This document shows positions 23,985 to 32,115 of a stretch of 64,000 bases of DNA, piece after piece. The DNA comes from Dioscorea cayenensis subsp. rotundata (taxonomy: Eukaryota; Streptophyta; Magnoliopsida; Dioscoreales; Dioscoreaceae). The notes beneath the pieces are model-generated. The model made no database searches. It saw nothing but the letters and a program-made list of their open reading frames with translations, and had not been told where the DNA came from. The stretch spans positions 30,069,016 through 30,133,015 of the forward strand of contig NC_052475.1 in assembly GCF_009730915.1 (NCBI RefSeq), given 5' to 3'. The position numbers were made by a program, and so were the translations under genes. How positions within the stretch are numbered: position 1 is the first letter of the stretch; each line of letters begins with the position of its first letter.

Positions 23985-26540
23985 ATGGAGAGTTTTTGTG
24001 GTATTGCTAGATTCACGAGGGAGGGAAGAGTGCTAATGTTCACGGCTCGAGACTTCTTGGGAGTTGGTGTTAGTGAGATTTGTGAGCGATGGGGTCTCGA
24101 AGTTTCTATTATCGGGGGTTAAGTTCATCACACCGGATGGATATAAAAATGGTTTGCCCTAATAGAAAAGCAGACGTTGACTTCCAGTCGGATGTATCAC
24201 GTGCGCTCCATCTTCAAATGTGTTGTAGTTGATCTTGTCGTCGGGGAGCAGAAAAATGTGTCATTGCTGAATCCTAATGAAAAGCGAGTTTTACTCGTTG
24301 TAAGTTCCTTCTCTATTAATTGTTCCGGTTATGCGGGGTCATTAGTGTTTAAATATGTCCGTCACTAGTTAACATCTTGTCCTAGTCGTTTTACGTTATT
24401 AGTTCATTTGCTTAAGTATTTAATTTAACGTTTAAATATTGTCATTATCACTTAAACATTATATTCTCCGCTTAACATATTGATCTTTTCATTTGGTGAT
24501 GTGTTGGTAGGAATTGATTCTGCGAGTGCTCGATTCATCCCCATGGTGACCTCGACGGCGTGGGATATCTTCCTTCCTCGTCGGATCATTACGAAAGTCG
24601 TTTGTCGTTGGATATTGGACAACGTTTTTGACGGTGTCGAACATTTCGAGGGATGTACTTGAAATCATGCAATCAAAAGGAATTTTGACTTCAAATTCAT
24701 AAAAGAGCGAAAAAAACATCGGGTGATCGTGGAATGCTGCTGGATGGTTGTCATTAGGCGCCTTCATGCATCAAAAAGAGTATAACAAAAAAATACTTTC
24801 GAGAATCAAGACAATCAACCCGTCACACACTTGCGGTGGTGTCATAGGTTCAGCGTCGCATCCGAAAGCGTCCAAAAATGGGTTAGCGCACGAGTGATTC
24901 GGAAGTCGAAGGGACCAGTCCCTTATCAAGGTCATCGACATTCGGGAAGGACATGTTGCGGGAACATGGTGTCCACATACCATACAAGCGAGGCTTGGTT
25001 GGGAAAAAGAGCATTCCCGGGTGGTCCTCGACGCAGCTGGCGTCTACGACTCGATTGTTGCTTTGGTATGTGGATAAGGTGGGCGGAGACAAATCCGGCG
25101 GCGTTGCGATCGTGGAAAGAGGCGGTGATCGTTTTAAAGCGTGCATTCTTTTCTTTCGGTAGCGTGTATTGTGGGATTCAAGAGGGCTTGCAGGCCGCTG
25201 GTGTTTCTCGATGGTACACACCTCCTGGGAAAATATCGGGGTACACTACTGGGTGCCACATGGAAAGATGGAAACAATGGTTTTTTCCACGTCGCCTTCG
25301 GTATAGTCGACAACGAGACCCGATGCCAATTGGACTTGGTTCATATCTAAGTTAAGCGATGTCTTATCACGAGGATGGAGATTATCATGAGATAATTACA
25401 TTCGTGTCGGACGAGTCCGAGGGCCTTGTGAGCGCGATTGCGAGAGTCTTCCCTTCGATCGCCACATGCATACTGTCTTCGACATTTGGAGGCCAATTTT
25501 ATGAAAGCCAATTCCAGACTTGGGAAGACATTGAGGGAGGAGTCTTTGAGTCTATATGCTTCCGCATTGCGTGGGCATCCACGGCTAAAGATTTTGATGA
25601 TACCGTGAATGAGCTGCAGTCAGCATCACCCGAAGCTCATCATCTGGTTGATTAATAAATCGGATATGACACGTTGGTCGAATTATCCGTTTTGGAGGTG
25701 ATCGTTGGGGTGAGATGTATTCAAAGCGTCGCGGAGTCGTTCGATGCTTGGATCAAGGAAGCTCGTCATTTACTGGGGTGGCGAAAAATGGTCGACTCCA
25801 TAAGGTCTGCGAATGTTGGTTTACACTTAACATTTAGTGTTACCCTTTAAACATTCTCAATCTTTGTTTAATTACACTTATCGACTTTTAAATATTAATC
25901 CTTTCGTTTAAATATTTACGATAATGTTCAAACATGGTTACGAATTATTTAACCATCATCTGTCTTTGTTTAACCTTATTTGCGAGGTTCAAGTTGATGC
26001 GCATGTTATGTAACGCGTGAGCAAGCAAACAAATGGGAGACCTACTTATGCCCAGACATACATTCCAAGGTAGAGATCATTGTTGAGGACAGCCGAAATC
26101 TTCTTGTTGGTCGTTGTGTCGATGATCGTTACGAAGTGATCAACCAGGTCAGAGAACTCATGAGATCTCGCCATCGGAACTTGTTCAGTGTCGAAGGTGG
26201 CAAGTTTATGGTATCCCTTGCGAAAACACGCTTGCAGCGAATAATGCGATGCACACCAGCGTACATCGATTTATTAGCGGGTACTTCACCGTCGACAATT
26301 ACAAGCTGGGCGTACAAGGAAGCTATATTCCCCATACCCGACGATGAGCGAGGCCTTCGAGGGCGAAATCGTGAGCTTCGTTCGCGACCGCTTGGGCGAG
26401 AAGCGGCACTGGGCGGCTAGAGCGAAAGAGGATCGAGTCGCAAGCTTATGCGATCCGCGAGTTACATTGCAGCCGCTGCCATAGATCCGGTCACAATCGA
26501 CGATCTTGCAATGAAACTGTCGCCGACTAGCCATTGTAAA
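23985..26540 (+). pseudogene. MULE transposase (MURA-like) pseudogene
   Basis: Three exon-like blocks are visible. Block A (23985-24299) opens MESFCGIARFTREGRVLMF and ends at a GTAAGT donor. Block B (24511-25804) holds the catalytic domain. Block C (about 25982-26540) reads NKWETYLCPDIHSKVE and later RIMRCTPAYIDLLAG. In block B the first catalytic Asp is in PLVFLDGTHLLGKYRGTLLG (about 25197-25256), the second in FVSDESEGLVSAI (about 25401), and the Glu in AESFDAWIKEAR (about 25731). The Cys/His positions of the SWIM zinc finger expected in block C are not readable. Several stops and at least three frame changes separate these pieces, so the gene is dead. The two introns (24300-24510 and about 25805-25981) consist almost entirely of the 20-22 bp array. 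Confidence 0.8.
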
Positions 26541-26945
26541 TAAGCCGAGCGATGAGCGGAAACATGGTGTATTGATGGGCAACTTTCCATATTTAAACTC
26601 TTACTCTTTCTACGAATTGAATGTATTTAAGCGAGACATTGTTATTTTAAGCGGATATACTTTGTAATTTGAAATATTTCAATCGATGTTTAAACGATAT
26701 ATGGTATATTTAAACAATGAAAGTGAAATGTACACAATTAGAACGTAAATTAAACAATGAAATGAAAGCCGAATGGAATTTAACCTCGCTTTACTAATTC
26801 GAAAACAAACAAAAATTACATTTAGATATACAAGTCATGTTCTTCGAAAAACAAAAAAACAATGAATTGAATTTGTCCGAGTTTACATTCGAAAACAAAA
26901 ATTGACATTGAGATATACTGAGGACACGTTTTTCAAAAACAAAAT

Positions 26946-27420
26946 TTAACCCGCTTGTGACGACACCCCTTTGTCATGGACACCGGCTGCCCTCCCCTCC
27001 TTAAGTATGCGGGTAACATACCTTAATCTGTGTCTCTCGTAGGTTTTTGATAGATACCTCCCTTCGAACGCTGACCGGGTTTTCTTCTTACGAAAGACCA
27101 GCTGCGTCGCCATTGCAGTACGCAGACCAGAACGAGGGCCACATCTTGAGGTCCGAAACTCAGCGAGGGTTTCCCGATCCTCGAATTTATTGAGTGCGAC
27201 CATCGTACCTTTGCAAAAGAGAATCAAGAAGGGCCGTCTCTTGGTATATAGCTTCCAGCTCGAGTGAAGCACGCAAACGGTGTCCGTCGAATAATCTCCA
27301 GATGTTGAGGGGTCGTGTTATTTTTCCAATTCGACTAAAGTCTCCACTACTGGGTGTCAAATAACATCGCCCATTAACTAGGGTTGACCGCCATAATCAC
27401 CAGCCTGCGACAATAACAAC
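26946..27420 (-). pseudogene. Ulp1-like (C48) cysteine protease relic, convergent to the transposase
   Basis: Read on the minus strand, 27406-27340 gives LVIMAVN, a gap, then WAMLFDT. This resembles the H-W-x-L...V-N...W...D-S/T core around the catalytic His and Asp of Ulp1-like proteases. Further on (27272-26946, 108 codons) the frame contains TSRCGPRSGLRTAMATQLVF and a basic tail with HRLRYVTRILKEG. This resembles the C-terminal D-C-G...helix around the catalytic Cys. The expected His and the Asp before Cys-Gly are missing, and stops and a frame change lie between the pieces. Position and strand (after, and convergent to, the transposase) fit a Kaonashi-type MULE. The family call is an inference from short motifs. 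Confidence 0.45.
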
Positions 27421-28334
27421 ACATTCACAAAAAGTTTAAGCGCAAATTTAAGGTTTTTAAACGGTAACCTCTCAGTTATTAAACATATATATCAAATGTT
27501 AAGCAGAGACCCGACTTTTATTAAAGCGAGGCGAGAATACTTAAAGCAGAGACAACAAAACTTAAAGCGTGACATCTCATTTCTTAAAGCGTCAACCTCA
27601 TTTGTAAAAGCTGCAACCATATCAAATGAAAGGGGAAATGTACATTATAAATATTACACTAAATCATAACAATCGAAAAAAACTTTTTCGATAGTGTATC
27701 TGACGAAAACTGCAAAAACAAAACAAAACCCTAGCGAGAAATCTCCCTGCAGACTAACAAAACCCCAGTAGAAATCCCCCTCGAGACTTCAATATCTTCC
27801 AACAAAAAGCAGGAACACAAAACAAAACCGAAAAAAATCTTTCTTTTAGTATGTAGCAGCTTATCATAAAACCATACTCAATACCTTAGATTGCAAAACC
27901 CGATGAAATGCCAACTAGTTACGTGGGGACTTCTCCTTTGAGATACTCGGTGGAAATGAAAAAAAGTGCAAATACGGAGGCTTCACCCTGAGAGACAACT
28001 TCGGAGACGACTTCGAAATGGAAGAGTCGAAGGCGTGAGTTGAGAAAAAGCAAGTAAACGGCTCCAATAAATTCGTCTCTCGGGGTTACCCTACGGAAAA
28101 CCACCCCACTTCCTCTCAAATCGCCGAATTGGCTTCAGCCACGACTCCCCATGCAAGGGCATTTTCGTCCATAAATTTTGAAACTCACTCTGTTCACATC
28201 CGTTACAGGGTTTGGGGGTTTGAAAAACATCTTGTTTAAAAGAAGGGGGTTTTTAGGGATTGCAAAACTAACGGGGTGTTTTTGACAATTTTACAAACTT
28301 AAAGGATTTTTTTGGCAATTTCCACTAATAATAA

Positions 28335-28730
28335 TAATAATGTATAAACAATTTTACAGGTAACCACGCAAGTTGGTTAAAAATTTCATTAAATATATGT
28401 TTATTTTATTTTAGTAAAATGTTTCACAATAGAGCATTAACAATAAATCTGTTTTTTTTAATAATTATGTGGTTCATCCATTTCATTTAAAAAATATTGA
28501 ATCCCAGCAATAAAACTCCCAATCTTCATTTTTGGAATTGGATCTGGGTCTCTAGAGAAAAAAAATAAATATAAATATATATTTTTAAATCTTTACACAC
28601 ACATATATAACTATATATTAATCTTAACTAACAGTATACATATCTCTCATGCTGCCATTTGACACCTTTTAATTAGTTTATTTTTTATTTTTTATTTAAT
28701 TGAGTGGATCCCCACTCTATCATCCCCTCT

Positions 28731-28796
<66 letters not shown>

Positions 28797-29404
28797 CATT
28801 ATATTATATACTTTATCTTTTTGTTTTTAAATTTTATGTTAATTATTTATTATTATTTTTCATACGTGTATATATATATATATATACATAAACATGATTT
28901 TGTATATTTTAATATTTTTTTAAATATATTGTGTTTTTATTTTAATTTTGTTTTCATTGTTTTTTAATTTTTTTTAGAAAGACGACAAACCTGGGAGCTC
29001 GAGGGACGAGCACGTGAGAGCCAGCTGCCACCATCGAGCCATGACTTTCACTGCGAGATGGGGATCGAACTCGGGAGGCCCATGCTCGACATCTCGAGAC
29101 GAAACATCCCTACATGTAAAAGACTTGGTATTGTTTTTTATTTATATATATATATTATTATTATTATTTATATTTAATTAATCTAATAATATTGGTGTTT
29201 CTGTTTTTTTTTTATATATATTTTTTGTTAAGTGATTCTTCAAAAAAATAATTTGTATTATTAGATGAAAGCCGTAGCACACACAAGGGCATCCATACTA
29301 GTATATATATATATAACACTTATTTATAAACAAATTACATCTTTCCCTCCTTCCATGGTCAGTGTTCTCCAAAGATCTGGCGAACAAGAGAGACACATAC
29401 ATAC
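28335..29404. other. AT-rich spacer with long (TA)n tract
   Basis: The dominant feature is a pure (TA)n tract at about 28732-28794, with a shorter one at 28869-28886. Apart from a GC-rich island at about 28978-29120 (see the SINE-like entry) the interval is AT-rich. Frames rich in Tyr-Ile here are translations of (TA)n. 29300-29404 is the likely promoter and leader of the PPR gene. Confidence 0.6.
28978..29125 (-). mobile_element. SINE-like fragment (candidate)
   Basis: A GC-rich island of about 150 bp stands in AT-rich DNA. On the minus strand it contains GAGTTCGATCCCC, close to the Pol III B box RGTTCRANNCC. It runs through CTCGCAGTGAAAGTCATGG and ends in CTTTCTAAAAAAAATT, an A-rich tail. 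That order (B box, body, A-rich tail) fits a tRNA-derived SINE. I could not find a clean A box upstream or flanking duplications, so this is tentative. Confidence 0.35.
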
Positions 29405-31689
29405 ATGAGACATGCAACAAGAAGAACAAGAGCAACATCATCATGCTTCTTCTCCACATCAACATCCCTCCCCTCCCTCCTCCATTTCGCCTCCCTCTCC
29501 AAATCCCTCTCTAACCCTAACACTATCTCCTCCGCCATCAACGCTCCCCTTCCTTCCTCTCTCCTCCTCCCCCTCCTCCACTCCCCCTCCATCCCTTTCT
29601 CCTCCAAGCTTCACCTCCTCTCACTCTCCCCTTCCTCCTCCCTCTTCTCCTCCCTCCTTCTCTCCCTTCCCCCTTCCTCCCCCACCTCCTCCCTCTTCTC
29701 CGCCTCTCCGTCCAATCCTCCCACCCTCCCCCTCCTTCCACCCTCCATTCTCTCCTCGTCTCCCTTCTCCGCGCCGGCCGCCTTGACTCCGCCCTCCAAG
29801 TTCTCTCCTTTATCCCTTCCCTCCAATCTCTCCCATCTAGCACCGTCAGCTCCTTCGTACTCGCCCTCCTTCACTCCTCCCACCTCACTTCCGCCCTCTC
29901 CATCCTCCACTCCCTCCTCTCCCAGTCACTCCTCCCCTCCCCCACCGCCGCCAACGCTACCCTCGCCGCCCTCCGCAAGGCCGGCCTCCAACAAGACTTC
30001 TGCAACCTGCTCGACAAATTGTGCCAACTGGGGTTCTCTTTCAATGCCTGGACTTACAACATTTGCATCCACGCTTTCGGCTCCTGGGGTCATTTAGCTC
30101 TCGCTCTGAAGCTTTTCAAAGAGATGAAGTCCCCTGATATTTGTTCCTTTAACTCGGTTTTGCATGGCTTGTGTTTGGCTGGGCGGGTTCAAGATGCCGT
30201 GGAGGTGTTTGATGAAATGAAAGTTTCTGGTTTTGAGCCTGATAGGTTCACATACCGGACGCTCATCTTGGGCTGTTGCAAGGCTTTCAGGATTGATGAG
30301 GCTCTCAGAGTGTTTCGTGAGATGGAGTATAACAATGTGAAGTGTGACACTCTTGTGTATAATAATATTCTTGATGGGTTGTTGAAGGCTAAGAAGCTTG
30401 ATGATGCATGTCAGATGTTTGACAAGATGGTTTCAGGTGGTATTGGTGTCTCGCCTTACTCTTATAATATTTTGATTGATGGACTGTTTAAGAATGGGAG
30501 GCCAGCTGCTGCTATGATGATGTTCAATGAGTTGAAGAAGAAGGGGCAGTTTGTAGATGGAGTTACATATGGCATTGTCGTGTTGCATATGTGTAGGGAG
30601 GGAAGAGTTAAGAGAGGGCTTGAGCTGCTGAAGGAGATGGAGGAGAGGGGTATTGTTGCGGATTTAGCGACTATTACTACTGTGTTGATAGCATTGGATA
30701 AGAACAGGAAGTCTGATACCACAAGGCAGCTTAAGAAGTATGCCAGGGATAATGCTTTGTTGCCAAGTGTTTTGAGCTGGAAAGCGAAATTGAATTCTTT
30801 GCTCAGAGATCCTCAAGATAAGAGTAAGGATTTCACTCGAATTTTCCCGACTAGAGGAAACCTCAGTGACATTATGGGTTGGATCAAATCATCAGAAGGA
30901 GATAGTGATGATGATGGTGATCATGACTTGGATGGTGAAACCAAGGATGAATGGTCTTCATCTCCGTATCTGGATTGCTTAGCTAAGAAATTAGAAAAAG
31001 CCGATGATTTGCAAACCTTCACTTTGGCTAAAGGGATCAGAGTGCAAAAGGATTGTATAAGGTCATTTGACATTGACATGGTTAATACATACTTGTCAAT
31101 CTTTCTTTCCAAAGGAGAGCTGAGCAAAGCTTGCAAGTTGTTTGAGATTTTCACTAAGCTGTGTGAAGATGGACCTGTGAGCTATACATATAATTCACTG
31201 TTGAGATCTTTTGTGAAAAAGGGTTACATGAATGTGGCATGGGGAGTTCTTCAAGAAATGGGAGACAAATTATGTCCTGCTGATATTGCTACATATAATC
31301 TAGTTATTCAAGGTTTGGGAAAGATGGGAGAAGCCGATCTTGCAAGCGCCGTGCTCGAACAACTACTGAAGAAGGGTGGTCATCTTGACATTGTTATGTA
31401 TAACACACTGTTCAATGCTCTGGGAAAGGCTGGAAGGATAGAGCAAGTTAACAAGCTATTCAAACAAATGACAGGAAGTGGCATCAATCCTGATGTGGTT
31501 ACTTTCAATACACTTATAGAAGTTCATGCCAAGGCTGGAAAGATTGAAGGTGCACATAAGTTCTTGAGAAAGATGTTAGCTGCAGGATGCTCTCCTAACC
31601 ATGTCACTGATACAATTCTTGATTTTCTTGAGCAAGAGGTTGAGAAATTGAAGAAGCAGATGGTAACCCATGACAAAGATTCTGAATGA
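29405..31689 (+). CDS. Pentatricopeptide repeat (PPR) protein, At4g01570-like, with apparent frame switch
   Basis: The intronless body is open from inside the 5' part to the stop at 31689. It matches, from memory, the Arabidopsis PPR protein At4g01570 along its length: TYNICIHAFGSWGHL, NILIDGLFKNGRPAAA, KKGQFVDGVTYGIV, DKDFTRIFPTRG-like spacing, WSSSPYLDCLAKK, GLGKMGEADLASAVLEQLLK and MLAAGCSPNHVTDTILDFL. P-type motifs of 35 residues repeat through it; such proteins bind organellar RNA. The likely ATG at 29405 opens another frame (MRHATRRTRATSSCFFSTST, an organelle-targeting-like leader). The PPR frame itself has a stop at about 29515 and no ATG before the repeats. The switch must fall in the very C/T-rich tract near 29640-29700. 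Either a base is lost or gained there (assembly error or real mutation), or an unseen tiny intron exists. Expected length is about 760 aa. Confidence 0.85.
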
Positions 31690-31959
31690 CAAATTATGTA
31701 GATAGTTTGGGCTTAAGAGGTATGGTTAAAAACTTAAAATCACTTCACTGTGTCTGTTTATGCTTCTATACTTATCTAGTGAAATGAATTCACATTACTT
31801 TGAATTTCCTGGTGTGTTCTTCACTGAATCTTGAAGAAGTCATTGTTTATTTGTTTTTAGAATAATTCTGTTCAAGTATAGGGAGTTTTCTGTAAACAGT
31901 ATTTAAAAGGTCTTTGATTTTCAAATAAATATTTTATGAGGGATGAATATGTAAAGTTG

Positions 31960-32115
31960 CTTGAAATTTTATGGGCCACTAATAAGAGCCCATGGGCGGC
32001 GCCTACCGGCCCATGACGTCATTGCTGGCGCTTAAGCGCGGTTCATTGCGTATATGATCATGATGTTCTCAAAGCTCGGCAGCCGGCTCTTCGCCATTGT
32101 TGCACTCGGTTCTCC
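31960..32115 (+). promoter_or_regulatory. Compact promoter of the nitronate monooxygenase gene
   Basis: Between the PPR 3' flank and the next start codon lies a short GC-rich promoter. It holds the perfect 8-bp palindrome TGACGTCA (32014-32021), a CRE-like bZIP site. Around it are copies of the GGGCC/GGCCCA site-II word (ATGGGCCAC near 31970, CGGCCCATG near 32007). Site-II elements are common in plant housekeeping and organelle-protein genes. No TATA box is evident. Function is inferred from motif only. Confidence 0.5.

Larger units (their letters stand above)
22274..27605. repeat. Dispersed arrays of a 20-22 bp TTTAA-centred repeat inside the MULE
   Basis: TTAA-like cores recur at near-fixed spacing in separate arrays. 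Intron 1: 24349, 24369, 24391, 24412, 24432, 24452, 24472. Intron 2: 25827, 25847, 25868, 25888, 25908, 25928, 25949, 25970. Upstream relic: 22285, 22307, 22329, 22349, 22369, 22389, 22409, 22430. 3' flank: 26627, 26647, then 26690, 26710, 26730, 26750. Upstream of the protease relic: 27436, 27457, 27479, 27499, 27521, 27541, 27562, 27584. Further degenerate units lie in 23290-23700. Units resemble TCCGTTTAA on the left and TTAAAGCAGAGAC on the right. Coding blocks interrupt the arrays; the arrays do not enter recognisable coding sequence. Positions were counted by eye. Confidence 0.8.
21773..28325. mobile_element. Decayed 6.55-kb Mutator-like element (MULE) with Ulp1-like gene
   Basis: The left end GGGAAAATTACTGTTCACTCC and the right end read inward (GTGGAAATTGCCAAAAAAATCC) are loosely similar, so the inverted repeats are weak. 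Flanking TAATAATAA occurs at 21764-21772 and 28326-28334, a 9-bp duplication of the length Mutator elements make; it lies in an AAT repeat, so chance cannot be excluded. Base composition inside (many CG steps, tcg/cga codons) differs sharply from the flanks, which helps set the borders. Inside are two transposase relics (about 22080-23290, and 23985-26540), a minus-strand protease-like relic (26946-27420) and arrays of a 20-22 bp repeat. Plant MULEs carrying a Ulp1-like gene are known as Kaonashi-type. Coding parts show many stops and frame changes, so the copy is not active by itself. Confidence 0.82.

Noticed and set aside
24489-25221. Minus-strand frames inside the MULE as genes
   Set aside because: The plus strand of the same region reads the MURA catalytic domain; these are shadows of a CG-rich reading frame.
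27436-27605. CRISPR-like array (regular repeat-spacer spacing)
   Set aside because: The period is only 20-22 bp, the repeated core is 5-12 bp and degenerate, and it lies in a plant transposon. No cas-like gene is present.
27919-28119. 66-codon minus-strand frame near the right MULE end as a coding exon
   Set aside because: It has no family features and lies in subterminal sequence. It could be a first exon of the protease relic, but nothing shows it.
29538-29910. Arg/Glu/Gly-rich proteins on the minus strand opposite the PPR gene
   Set aside because: They mirror the pyrimidine-rich strand. Stops are absent because of composition, and the PPR gene explains the region.
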